A stretch of DNA of 64,000 nt. Source: Thermoplasmata archaeon (GTDB taxonomy: Archaea; Thermoplasmatota; Thermoplasmata; Lutacidiplasmatales; UBA184). Every line of letters begins with the position of its first letter. Position 1 is the stretch's first letter. Positions 50,472-62,520 of the stretch are shown piece by piece. Position numbers and translations under genes: made by a program. Location: contig DAHXNZ010000003.1 in NCBI GenBank assembly GCA_027365105.1, forward strand, positions 35,467-99,466. The letters run 5' to 3'. The notes under the pieces were generated by a model. That model ran no database searches, was not told where the DNA came from, and worked only from the letters and a program-made list of their open reading frames with translations.

Positions 50472-51463
50472 CCGGGCCCTCCGAACCCCTCCCGCCCCGG
50501 CGGGAGATCGTCACCACCTGGTTTGGCGCCTTCCTGGTCGAGGAGGGACGGCTCGTCCAAGCCGAACGGGCCCCGCTCGATCCTGCGGCACTGGCCGAGC
50601 GGATCGACCTTCGCCGGGCGGGGCGGCTCGTGCCGGAGGAGGAGCGGATCCTCGAACGTCTCGGCGGGCTCGCGGCGGCGACCAGCGACCGTCGGCTCGT
50701 GCCGCACGGGGTGACCCTCGACCCCCGGGCCCGGGGCGAACTCCCGGGGGCGGAGGCGGAACCCCCGGTCGAGCTCCACCGCGCCGCGCTGCGGTCGGCC
50801 GCCGTCCGGGCGCTCGACGCGGCCTGGGACCCTTCGATCCACATCGAGGAGGCGATCCGGGCCCAGGAGGATCTGGACCGGGTCCAGAACCTGGTCGCGG
50901 AACGGCTCACCAGCTGGGCCGGCCGGGACCCTCCGGACGCCCCGGAGGGAACCCCGACGCCCCGGTCACCGGTCGACCCCGCCCTCCTCGAGGGCCGAGC
51001 GGCATTGGAACGGCTTGCCGGGGAGATCCGATCGACCCACGACCGGCTCGCCGCGGCGATCGAGGAGACCCTGCCCCGACGGGCGCCCAACCTCTCCGCC
51101 CTCCTGGGACCGGATCTGGCGGCCCGGCTCCTCGCCCGGGCCGGAGGGATCGCCCGCCTGAGCCGGTTGCCCGCGGGCACGATCCAGGTCCTCGGCGCCG
51201 AGCGGGCGTTCTTTGAACACCTCCGCGGCCGGGCGCCCCCGCCCCGCCACGGCCTGTTGTTCCTCCACCCCCGGATCCAGTCGGCTCCCCGATCGGAACG
51301 GGGCAAGCTCGCCCGGGCCCTGGCCGGCAAGGCGGCCATCGCCGCCCGCCTGGACGCTTCAGGCGCGCCGCTCCACCCCGACCTTCGGACCGCGTTTGAC
51401 GCCCGGGCGACGCAGGTCCGCAGCCAGCGGCTGGCGCGTCGGCCCCCCTCGAACCGGCGTTAG
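50468..51463 (+). CDS. nop5: Nop5/Nop56-like C/D box RNP protein
   Basis: 331-residue scaffold of archaeal C/D box ribonucleoproteins, which hold L7Ae, the guide RNA and the methylase fibrillarin. The Nop domain is clear at about residues 195-300: APNLSALLGPDLAARLLARA, GTIQVLGAERAFFEHL, and HGLLFLHPRIQ. The N-terminal fibrillarin-binding domain (about 1-120) is more divergent and shorter, and the total is shorter than typical Nop5. Fibrillarin, normally the neighbour, is not present; instead nop5 is coupled to an SDR gene. The 3' end overlaps the convergent thioredoxin-fold gene by 4 nt. Confidence 0.88.
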   Translation: MTGPSEPLPPRREIVTTWFGAFLVEEGRLVQAERAPLDPAALAERIDLRRAGRLVPEEERILERLGGLAAATSDRRLVPHGVTLDPRARGELPGAEAEPPVELHRAALRSAAVRALDAAWDPSIHIEEAIRAQEDLDRVQNLVAERLTSWAGRDPPDAPEGTPTPRSPVDPALLEGRAALERLAGEIRSTHDRLAAAIEETLPRRAPNLSALLGPDLAARLLARAGGIARLSRLPAGTIQVLGAERAFFEHLRGRAPPPRHGLLFLHPRIQSAPRSERGKLARALAGKAAIAARLDASGAPLHPDLRTAFDARATQVRSQRLARRPPSNRR

Positions 51464-52014
51464 TCGGGCTTCCACTTGATCGAGCAGCCGAGGACCGACA
51501 CCTCGGGTTCGGAGATCGGCCGGCCGGCGAGCGCCGCCTCGAGCGCGTCGGCGAGGTAGCGGTGCCGGACCTCCGAAGGGTTGTCGTGCCGGTCGTCGAT
51601 CCGGCCCTGGAAGAGGAGCCGCCGGTCGGGCCCGAAGAGGAACGGATGGGGGGTCACGAGCGCGCCGTAGGCCCGCGCGACGTCTTGGGTCTCGTCCCAG
51701 AGGTACGGGAAGGGGTAGTCCCGCTCCCGGGCGCGGGCCTGCATCGCCTCGAAACGGTCGCCCGGATAGGCCTGGGGATCGTTCGAGTTGATCGCGACGA
51801 ACCGGACCCCCCGGGGTTGGAAGCGCCGGGCGAGGTCGATCATCCGGCCCTCCCAGGCGACGACGTACGGACAGTGATTGCACCAGAAGGTCACCACGAG
51901 GAACGGGCTCGCGGAAACGCCGTCGAGGGAGTAGCGCCGGCCGTCGACCCCCGGAAGATCCCACGACGGTGCCGGATCCCCCACGTGGAGGCGGAACTGG
52001 TCGAGCTCGGCCAT
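51460..52014 (-). CDS. Thioredoxin-fold (redoxin) protein
   Basis: 184-residue AhpC/TSA-type thioredoxin-fold protein. It begins HVGDPAPSWDLPGVDGRRYSL, and the active site FWCNHCPYV (about residues 43-51) is a CxxC with NH between the cysteines. It has TPHPFLFGPDRRLLFQGRIDD (about 120-140) and a C-terminal VLGCSIKWKPD typical of this redoxin subgroup. Likely a cytosolic thiol oxidoreductase. A CTAATACC box at 52035-52042 gives a leaderless start and forms a divergent promoter with the lipoate-ligase-like gene. Confidence 0.85.
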   Translation of the reverse strand: MAELDQFRLHVGDPAPSWDLPGVDGRRYSLDGVSASPFLVVTFWCNHCPYVVAWEGRMIDLARRFQPRGVRFVAINSNDPQAYPGDRFEAMQARARERDYPFPYLWDETQDVARAYGALVTPHPFLFGPDRRLLFQGRIDDRHDNPSEVRHRYLADALEAALAGRPISEPEVSVLGCSIKWKPD

Positions 52015-52071
52015 GCCCGAGGAAACGCGGGGCCGGTATTAGCGTTTTGAGGGCCGTACCGTACGCCCGTC

Positions 52072-52743
52072 GTGGCTCCCCAAACCTCGCACCGGATCGC
52101 CTCGGAGGCCCGGGTCGAACGGGATGAACGGCAGTTGAGGGCGGGCCGCCCGTTCGTCCGGGCGGAGATCCTCACCGACCGATCCCTCTCCCTCGGGGTC
52201 CAGACCGCCCCGGTCGACCGCTGCCGGGCCGCCGCCCAGGCGCTCGGAATCGAGGTCGTCCACCGCCGGTCGGGCGGCACGGGGGTGCTGGCCCTCCCGG
52301 GTGACATCGTCTGGACGATGGTCCTTCCGAGATCCGACCCGCGGCTCGGCCGCGACTTCCTGCGCGCCTACGACCGCTGGGGGGCCCCGGCGGTCGACCT
52401 GCTCGGGGCCCGGGGGTTTCCGGCCCACTGGGGCCCCCCGCCGGGGCGGTCGGAGAGCCTCTGCCCGCTCGGCTCGGGCGGCCAGGTGCTCTGGAACGAG
52501 GGGCGGGTCGTCGGAGCCGCCGCCCAGCATCTGGCCGGGGGGGCCCTGATGCATCACGGCATCCTGTTCTGGGCCCCCCGGACCGAACTGGCCGTGGCGA
52601 TCTGGCCGGAGGATGCCGGAGCGATCCGGGAACTGCTGGGGTCGCTCGACCCGACCGGGTCGATGCCCTTGGCTGAAGGTTGGGCGATCGAACTAGAGGA
52701 GATTCTCGAGGCGTGGCTGGGAGGCTCGCCCGAACGAACCTGA
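52072..52743 (+). CDS. Lipoate-protein ligase A-like protein, atypical active site
   Basis: 223-residue protein of the biotin/lipoate ligase fold. RRSGGTGVLALPGDIVWTMV (about residues 65-84) corresponds to the RRxSGGGAV lipoyl-AMP loop, and QHLAGGALMHHGILFW to the conserved HHG strand. The lysine that contacts the acyl carboxylate in the GKKIxGxAQ motif is replaced by Arg145 in GRVVGAAAQ. It could be an octanoyltransferase or a non-canonical ligase. GTG start; an AT-containing GTTTTGAG lies about 22-29 nt upstream. No lipoate-dependent complex gene is beside it. Confidence 0.7.
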   Translation: MAPQTSHRIASEARVERDERQLRAGRPFVRAEILTDRSLSLGVQTAPVDRCRAAAQALGIEVVHRRSGGTGVLALPGDIVWTMVLPRSDPRLGRDFLRAYDRWGAPAVDLLGARGFPAHWGPPPGRSESLCPLGSGGQVLWNEGRVVGAAAQHLAGGALMHHGILFWAPRTELAVAIWPEDAGAIRELLGSLDPTGSMPLAEGWAIELEEILEAWLGGSPERT

Positions 52744-53128
52744 GCCCGGGTCGTCCGCGCCTTCGGCCATCGGGGTTTCCGCCCGGTCGAAGAGGCGGGC
52801 GATCGATCCCTCGACGGCTCGGCCCAACCGCGCCGGCCCGTCACCGGGGACCCCGAGGGGTCCGGGCTCGGCCGCCGTCGCCGCGAGGGCGACCCCGGGC
52901 CGGGCGACCCGCTCCCGACACCGCCGGCTCGATACGCCCACCCACCCTCGGTTCATGGATTGCCGCATCCGCGGGCGAGGCCGCACGTGAGGTGGGAGCC
53001 CGGAGTCGCGGGGCCCTCCCCGTGGATCAGCTACGCCGGTGCTCCGGGCGGGTGAGCCGGGGCGGTCCGATGGATCCGTCGGCCCCTCGGTGCGGCCGCG
53101 CCGGGCTTCCGGCTCTCCGGAAGCGGCC
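52744..53128. other. Intergenic region between convergent genes
   Basis: About 385 bases without a supported gene. A short GGACCCC-GA-GGGGTCC inverted repeat at about 52847-52862 could fold. A 97-codon minus-strand frame (52693-52986) has no domain and its end overlaps the lipoate-ligase-like gene, so I do not call it. Confidence 0.5.
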
Positions 53129-54454
53129 TCAGGCCCCGGCCGGCCGTCGGCTCCAAAGTGTCACCGCGGCCTCGGCCGCCTGGGAGCGGATCGCCGCCCA
53201 GTCGGCCCCCTCGAGCTTCCGATGCCGGACGACCGGGACTCCTCCCACATAGACCGAGTCGATCGCCTCCTCCGAGGCCGAGTAGACCAGGTGGGAGACG
53301 ATCGCCTCGGGCGTGGCCGGCTGGAGCGTCGGGTGATCCAGGCTGAAGAGGCTCAGGTCGGCGATCTTGCCCGTCTCCAACGATCCCAGATCGGCCGCCC
53401 GTCCGAGGGCCCGGGCCCCCTCCCGGGTCGCGAGATCGAGGAGTTCCTGGTGGGAGAGGGCGGCGGCCTCCCAGCGGTGATGTTTCTGGAAGAGGCCGGC
53501 GACGTGCATCTCCCGGAGCATTGAGAGCGAATTGTTGCTTGCCACCGAGTCGGTCCCGATCCCGACCACGACTCCCGCCCGCCGCAGCTCGCTGACCGGG
53601 CAGATCCCGCCGGTCGCGAGCTTGGCGTTGGAGCTCGCACAGTGGGCGATCGCGACCTTCCGGCCGGCGAGGATCTCGATCTCCCGCCGGGTGAGCCAGA
53701 CTCCGTGGGCAGCGATCTGCCCGGCGCCCAGAAAGCCGATCTCGTCGAGCCAGACCACCGGGCGCTTTCCGTAGGCGGCCTCATGGTCGTGGACCTCCCG
53801 GAGCGTCTCGGAGAGATGGTAGGTGATGGGCGTCCCTTCCCGGTCGGCGAGCTCCCGGGTCCGCCGCCAGGTCTCCTCGCCGCAGACGTAGACCCCTTGG
53901 GGCGCCGGGAGCGGCTGGATGAGCGGAGAGTCCCGCCAGCGTCGGATGAACGCGGCGGCGTTGTCCACCGGGTCGCCCTTCTGGGTGGTCTTGTCGGCAT
54001 CGAGGACCGCCCACCCGAGGAAGCCGCGGGCCCCCAGTTCGACCGCCGCCCGGGCGGTCGCGTCCTGGAAGTAGTACATATCGAGGAAGCTGGTCGTGCC
54101 GCCCAGGAGCATCTCGGCGATCCCGGCCCGCGCCCCGGCCCCGACGTCGGCCTCGGTCCGGTCGGCATCGACCTTGAAGAGGATGCCGAGGAAGCCCCCC
54201 AGGTCGCGGTCGTCCGCGATCCCCCGCAGCGGGGCCATCGCGACGTGGCCGTGGGTGTTGATGAAGCCCGGCACCGCCGCGAAGTGCCGGCCGTCGACCT
54301 GCTCGGCACCTTCCCGGGGGGCCCGGGGACCGACATGCGTGAACCGGCCGTCCTCGATACGGAGATCCCCCCGGACGATCCGGCGTTCGGCGTCCTGGGT
54401 GACGAGAAGCGCGTCGGTGATCACGAGGGGCGGCGGGCTCGTTCGGAGCGGCAT
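53129..54454 (-). CDS. Amidohydrolase, MTA/SAH (5'-deoxyadenosine) deaminase-like
   Basis: 441-residue TIM-barrel metal-dependent deaminase. Zn ligands and catalytic residues: NTHGHVAMAPLRG (about 66-78), HLSETLREVHDHE (about 211-223), HCASSNAKLATGG (about 272-284) and GTDSVASNNSL (about 301-311). These match the methylthioadenosine/S-adenosylhomocysteine deaminase family; in methanogens the homologue DadD acts mainly on 5'-deoxyadenosine, a radical-SAM by-product. Exact substrate is uncertain. A GTTATC box at 54477-54482 supports the start. Confidence 0.88.
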   Translation of the reverse strand: MPLRTSPPPLVITDALLVTQDAERRIVRGDLRIEDGRFTHVGPRAPREGAEQVDGRHFAAVPGFINTHGHVAMAPLRGIADDRDLGGFLGILFKVDADRTEADVGAGARAGIAEMLLGGTTSFLDMYYFQDATARAAVELGARGFLGWAVLDADKTTQKGDPVDNAAAFIRRWRDSPLIQPLPAPQGVYVCGEETWRRTRELADREGTPITYHLSETLREVHDHEAAYGKRPVVWLDEIGFLGAGQIAAHGVWLTRREIEILAGRKVAIAHCASSNAKLATGGICPVSELRRAGVVVGIGTDSVASNNSLSMLREMHVAGLFQKHHRWEAAALSHQELLDLATREGARALGRAADLGSLETGKIADLSLFSLDHPTLQPATPEAIVSHLVYSASEEAIDSVYVGGVPVVRHRKLEGADWAAIRSQAAEAAVTLWSRRPAGA

Positions 54455-54476
54455 GGAGGGGGCACGGCGACCGGGG

Positions 54477-54482
54477 GATAAC
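54477..54482 (-). promoter_or_regulatory. TATA-like box for amidohydrolase
   Basis: Minus-strand GTTATC 23-28 nt before the start at 54454; leaderless spacing. Confidence 0.5.
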
Positions 54483-54657
54483 CTGTTGCCGGCCGGACTC
54501 GATCGGCCGCCCCCGGGGGTGGACCGACGGGTTCCCGTCCGGAGCCGTTGGCAACTCCCGGCCGGCGGCTACGGGACGCCCGGAGCCAGAGGAGCGCGCG
54601 GCCGTCGCCGGGGCCGAAGCCCGAACGGGGAAAGGTCGATGCCGGCCGGGAAGGGGC

Positions 54658-58657
<4,000 letters not shown>

Positions 58658-58661
<4 letters not shown>

Positions 58662-59263
58662 AGGTCGGTGTCCTGGCGCTCCAGGGGGACGTCCCGGAGC
58701 ATCGGGCGGCGGTTTCTGCCGCCGATCCGAAGGCGACCGTCGTGGCGGTCCGGGCTCCGGCCGATCTCGAGACGCTGGATGCGCTCTTCCTGCCGGGCGG
58801 GGAGTCGACGACCATGGCCCGACTGCTGGAGCTCTCCGGGCTGTGGGGACCGCTCGCCGAGGCCCTCGCGGCGGGACTCCCGGCGCTGGCCACCTGCGCC
58901 GGCCTCATCCTCCTGAGCGACCGGCTGGAGGCGACCGAAGGGGCCCCGGACCCTCCGACGCTCGGGGGGATCGACGTGTTGGTCAAGCGGAACGACTACG
59001 GCCGTCAGCGCGAGTCGTTCGAGGCGCCGGTCCGGGTGCCGTCGCTCGGCATCGAGGCGTTCCCGGGGATCTTCATCCGGGCGCCGCGGATCCTCCGTCT
59101 CGGACCGGCCGCCGAGCCGCTCGCCTGGCGCGGGACCGAGGTGGTCGGCGTCCGGCAGGGCCCGCGTTGGGGGCTCGCCTTCCACCCCGAACTCTCCCCC
59201 GATCGACGGCTGACCCGGGCCTTCCTGGCCGGGGCGCGGGCGGCCCGGCGCCGCGCTCAGTGA
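58658..59263 (+). CDS. pdxT: Pyridoxal 5'-phosphate synthase glutaminase subunit PdxT
   Basis: 201-residue class I glutaminase that supplies ammonia to PdxS for vitamin B6 synthesis. VGVLALQGDVPEHRA (about 3-17), LPGGESTTM (about 45-53), the nucleophile Cys in ATCAGLILL (about 78-86) and the His/Glu pair in FHPELSPD (about 180-187) complete the triad. pdxS is not adjacent. ATG overlaps the HMG-CoA reductase stop; the 3' end overlaps dph2 by 7 nt convergently. Confidence 0.95.
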
Positions 59264-60282
59264 AACGTGTCGAACCGGTACGGCGCGAGGGGCAGCTCGC
59301 CGAGCGCCATCAGGAACTCGGGCGGCGTGAGGAGCGGTCGGCCGTAGAGCGCCCGGTCGTCGAGCGCGATCCGCGGGCAGGCGGTGCTCACGTAGGCGTC
59401 CAGGTCCCGGCCCTCGAGGTCCCGGGGGTCGAGCCGGTCGAAGCGCAGGATCGTCGCGCGGCGCCCCTTCGCCCGGGCCCGTTCCTCGAGCGCCCGGGCG
59501 GTCGCGCTCCGCTCCTGGCCGGCGAAGCCGGAGACCAGGATGCCCCAGCGGAGGGCGTCCCGGACCGACGCGACCAGCATCTGGCGCTGGGCGACCAGGG
59601 CCGCCCGGTCGATCGGAGGCTCGAGCCGACCCTGCGCAGGGTCGAGCGCCCAGACGGGCCGGTCGGTCGCCCAGGCGAGACCCAGCGGGTGGAACCGGCC
59701 GGTGCCGAGGAAGAGGAACGCGTCGACCCGGTCGGCGACCGACTCGGCCGAGGTGTAGTTGCAGCCCAGCGCCTGGCCCGGATAGGCGAGCCGCCGGTCC
59801 CCGGTGCCGAGGAGCCCCGAATAGCCGCGGCGTGCGAGCGCGGCCGGCAGCCGGTCCGCCAGATCCAGGTGCTGGATCGAAAAGACCAGGCCGAGCCGCC
59901 GGGGCAGCCCCGCGGCGGCGACGATCTCCGCCAGCCGTTCGGGGTCGCCCCGGGCATCCCGCATCTCGACGAAGAACGTCGTCCGTTCGAGCCGGACGTT
60001 CGGGATCGGCGCATGGCCGAGGCTCACCACCAGATCGCTTGCCCCGGCCTCGGCCGCGCTCGGGAGATCGCAGGCGCCGAAACAGGGCCGCACGGAGACC
60101 GAGACCCGGGCCGCGCTCTCCCGCGCGATCTCCCCCGCCAGGTCGTGGGCGTTGCGGACCAGGCCGGCCGGGACCTGGAGAAGGATCCGGCGGGCCCCGA
60201 CCGCCCGGATCGCCTCGAAGAGCGCCGGACCGACGGTCGGGAACACCCGGGGCTCCGGGCTCGGGGAATCGGTGGACCGCAT
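59257..60282 (-). CDS. dph2: Diphthamide synthase Dph2 (3-amino-3-carboxypropyl transferase)
   Basis: 341-residue radical-type SAM enzyme that starts diphthamide synthesis on EF-2 His by transferring the aminocarboxypropyl group. The three cysteines that bind the non-canonical [4Fe-4S] cluster are spread one per domain: CFGACD (about 67-72), GCNYTSAE (about 172-179) and STACPRIALDD (about 297-307). FSIQHLDL and LLTPPEFLMAL also match archaeal Dph2, which works as a homodimer. A CGTTTAGG box at 60307-60314 gives a leaderless start. Dph6 is at 45-46 kb. Confidence 0.95.
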   Translation of the reverse strand: MRSTDSPSPEPRVFPTVGPALFEAIRAVGARRILLQVPAGLVRNAHDLAGEIARESAARVSVSVRPCFGACDLPSAAEAGASDLVVSLGHAPIPNVRLERTTFFVEMRDARGDPERLAEIVAAAGLPRRLGLVFSIQHLDLADRLPAALARRGYSGLLGTGDRRLAYPGQALGCNYTSAESVADRVDAFLFLGTGRFHPLGLAWATDRPVWALDPAQGRLEPPIDRAALVAQRQMLVASVRDALRWGILVSGFAGQERSATARALEERARAKGRRATILRFDRLDPRDLEGRDLDAYVSTACPRIALDDRALYGRPLLTPPEFLMALGELPLAPYRFDTFH

Positions 60283-60306
60283 CGATCCCGATCGAACGGC
60301 ACGGGC

Positions 60307-60314
60307 CCTAAACG
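60307..60314 (-). promoter_or_regulatory. TATA box for dph2
   Basis: Minus-strand CGTTTAGG 25-32 nt upstream of the dph2 start at 60282. Confidence 0.55.
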
Positions 60315-60348
60315 TTTGGGAGGGGGCGCCGGCCCACCGGCCCGGCCG

Positions 60349-60837
60349 TCAGCGTCGGTGCAGCGGCCTTCGGCCGGCCGCCCGGGGGGAAACGGCGGGG
60401 GGCGAACCCCCGAGCCACCCGATCAGCCGGCCGACCGCCGCGCGGTTGTCCGGGTAGTGGAGCCGCCGGCGCGCCTCGACGGCGGTCGTCCACTCGAACG
60501 CCTCGTGCTCCCGGCTCAGGGCCGGGCTCCACCCCTCCGCCACCTCGATGGCATAGGCGTGCAGCCTCCAGGGCTCTCCCCCCGGGCCGTCGAACGGCAC
60601 GTGCCAGTCGAGCGGGTCGACCCGTCGGGGGTCGAGGAGTCCGGTCTCCTCGGCCAGCTCCCGCCGCATCGCCGCTTCGAGGCTCGGATCCTGGGGGTCG
60701 ACCTTGCCGCTGATCGGCACCCAGATCCGGCCCCGGTCGGGCGGGCGCCTAAAGAGCAGGAGCCGGAGGGGGTCGGGCGAGTAGAGGTAGCCTTCGACGC
60801 ACTCGCGGACGATCCGGGCCGCGGGCGGGGCCATCAC
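60349..60837 (-). CDS. Nudix hydrolase
   Basis: 162-residue Nudix-fold pyrophosphohydrolase. The Nudix box is recognisable as GKVDPQDPSLEAAM followed by RRELAEETGL (about residues 44-67), with the REUxEE core intact; the first Glu of the canonical box is not in register. It resembles the dinucleotide or NDP-sugar group, but the substrate is unknown. Start is GTG at 60837 or the ATG immediately after (60834); GTG overlaps the NAC stop as GTGA. Last gene of the CBS/HPF-NAC-Nudix operon. Confidence 0.85.
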   Translation of the reverse strand: MMAPPAARIVRECVEGYLYSPDPLRLLLFRRPPDRGRIWVPISGKVDPQDPSLEAAMRRELAEETGLLDPRRVDPLDWHVPFDGPGGEPWRLHAYAIEVAEGWSPALSREHEAFEWTTAVEARRRLHYPDNRAAVGRLIGWLGGSPPAVSPRAAGRRPLHRR

Positions 60838-61241
60838 CCGCTGCCGGAGGGCGACCGGGTAAGGAGCCGGAGGATCGCCTCGGCGGGGGCGCCGCGGGTC
60901 TCCTGGAGCGCGCGGATCGCGTCGGCCCGGTCGACGTGGGCCTGGTCCATCACGAGCTGGATGTCCTCCTCGGGGGGGCCCGCAGGGGTGGCCGGCGGCG
61001 CGGCCGGGCCCGGCGCGCTCCCCGAGGCCGACCTCGGCCGGATCTCGACCGGGCCGATCACCTGGTAGGTCCGGGTCCCCTGGACCGTCAGGATCGAGAC
61101 TTCGGGCGCGCGGAAGTAATGCTCCTTCGCCCGGGTCCGGATGACCACCTCTTCCACGCCGTCGAGCGGCTCGGTGGACATGCCGAGCCGGCGCATCATC
61201 ATCTCGGCCTGTCGGGGGTTGCGGGGGGCGCCGGGGATCAT
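60834..61241 (-). CDS. nac: Nascent polypeptide-associated complex protein (aNAC)
   Basis: 135-residue archaeal NAC, a homodimeric chaperone at the ribosomal exit tunnel. The NAC domain spans about residues 14-70 (AEMMMRRLGMSTEPLDGVEE ... VSILTVQGTRTYQVIG), followed by a Pro/Ala/Gly linker and a UBA domain (EEDIQLVMDQAHVDRADAIR, about 93-112, then AILRLL). The ATG overlaps the stop of the CBS/HPF protein gene (ATGA). Both products are predicted ribosome-associated. Confidence 0.95.
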   Translation of the reverse strand: MIPGAPRNPRQAEMMMRRLGMSTEPLDGVEEVVIRTRAKEHYFRAPEVSILTVQGTRTYQVIGPVEIRPRSASGSAPGPAAPPATPAGPPEEDIQLVMDQAHVDRADAIRALQETRGAPAEAILRLLTRSPSGSG

Positions 61242-62488
61242 GGTCGCCGACGCCTCCGACGGCGCGTGGCCCCCTCGCCGACGACGCTCAGGCGGGCTTC
61301 GAGCTCGGGATTGGCCGAGCGGTCGGCGTCGTCCAGGCTCCGCAGGGAGCGGCGGTCCCGCCGGGTCCGCTCCTCCCGGGAGCGGCGGATCTGGGTCAGG
61401 AGCTCGTCCATGAGCGCCGAGAGCCCGGCGAGGAGGTTCCAGCCGGTGTGGGAGGCGTAGAAGATCCCGCGGTCGGTGTGGAGCCGCGCCTCGACGGTCG
61501 CGTCGCCGGTGCGGTGGTTCGCGTGGGGCGCGACGTGGAGGCTCAGCAGCGTCGGCCGAAGCTGGCGGGCGATGTGGCGGAGCCCGGCCGCGACGATCCG
61601 GTCGACCTCCGAGAGCATGGTCGGGTCGCTCGAGCCCCTCAGGCCGGTGATCTGGACGTAGACGTCCTCGACCCGGCTCGGGCCCGTGGCGGTGGCGGCG
61701 ACCACCAGGCCGAGCAGGTCGCCCTGGCTCACGACGCCGACCGGGCGGCCGGCCTCGACGACGAAGACGCTCGAGACCTTCTCCTGCTGCATGCGCCGGG
61801 CGGCCTCGGCGGCGGTCGCGCTGCGCTCGACCGTGACGGCCGGGCTGTGCATCAGGGAGCCGACCTCGATATCGTAGATCGACCGGCCTGCCCGGGCGTC
61901 CTTCTTGCCGCCCTGGACCGGCCGCCAGAGGACCCGGCCCAGGTCGGAGATGCCCACCGCGCCGACGAGCCGGCCCCGGCGGTCGACGACGGGCAGCGGG
62001 TGGTCCTCGATCGCCCGGATCTGGGCGAAGAGGGTCGCACAGCGGTCGGTCTCCTGGACGATCAATGCCGCGGGGCTCTGGATCGCATCGACCCGGGCGG
62101 CGCCGATCGCGCCGAGCCGCGGGAACTCCCGGATGAGGTCGGTCCGGCTCACGATGCCGACGAGGCTCCCCTTCGCGTCGGCCACGGGGGCGGCGCGCAG
62201 CCCGCTCGCGAGCAGCTGTTCGGCCAGATCGCCGTAGGTGGTCGACGGGGTGACGACGGGGGGCAGGATGAGCAGGTGGCCCACCTTGGTGGAGAGGGGC
62301 AGGTTCGCGCGACGGGCGATCGTCTCGAAGGTGATGAGGCCGAGGTACTTGCGGCGGCGCAGGACCGGCAGTTCGTGGAACGACCCGGACCGCATGAGGC
62401 CGATCGCCTGAGAGATCGGGGCCTCCTCCGAGACCGTGACGACATCGGGCGACATGAGTTCCGAGGCGATCGGCCATCGAGACGGCAT
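61238..62488 (-). CDS. Four-CBS protein with C-terminal HPF/RaiA-like domain
   Basis: 416-residue protein with two Bateman modules: CBS repeats at about 6-60, 66-120, 132-185 and 206-262 (for example ASELMSPDVVTVSEEAPISQ, VGIVSRTDLIR, VGVVSQGDLLGL). After them, about 272-370, comes a domain with the pattern of ribosome hibernation factors: DVYVQITGL, a long helix, LLSLHVAPHANHRTGDATVE, then SALMDELLTQIRRSREERTR. A basic tail ends it. I infer a nucleotide-sensing ribosome-inactivating factor. A GCTAAAAC box (62511-62520) gives a leaderless start at 62488. It heads the operon with NAC and a Nudix hydrolase. Confidence 0.82.
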   Translation of the reverse strand: MPSRWPIASELMSPDVVTVSEEAPISQAIGLMRSGSFHELPVLRRRKYLGLITFETIARRANLPLSTKVGHLLILPPVVTPSTTYGDLAEQLLASGLRAAPVADAKGSLVGIVSRTDLIREFPRLGAIGAARVDAIQSPAALIVQETDRCATLFAQIRAIEDHPLPVVDRRGRLVGAVGISDLGRVLWRPVQGGKKDARAGRSIYDIEVGSLMHSPAVTVERSATAAEAARRMQQEKVSSVFVVEAGRPVGVVSQGDLLGLVVAATATGPSRVEDVYVQITGLRGSSDPTMLSEVDRIVAAGLRHIARQLRPTLLSLHVAPHANHRTGDATVEARLHTDRGIFYASHTGWNLLAGLSALMDELLTQIRRSREERTRRDRRSLRSLDDADRSANPELEARLSVVGEGATRRRRRRRP

Positions 62489-62510
62489 GGGGGAGGCGAG
62501 CGGGGAGGGT

Positions 62511-62520
62511 GTTTTAGCTT
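62511..62520 (-). promoter_or_regulatory. TATA box for CBS/HPF-NAC-Nudix
   Basis: Minus-strand AAGCTAAAAC 23-32 nt before the start at 62488. It overlaps the stop region of rimI (62514). Confidence 0.55.

Noticed and set aside
52693..52986. 97-codon minus-strand frame in the gap after the lipoate-ligase-like gene
   Set aside because: No domain, no promoter at suitable distance and overlap with the end of a real gene.
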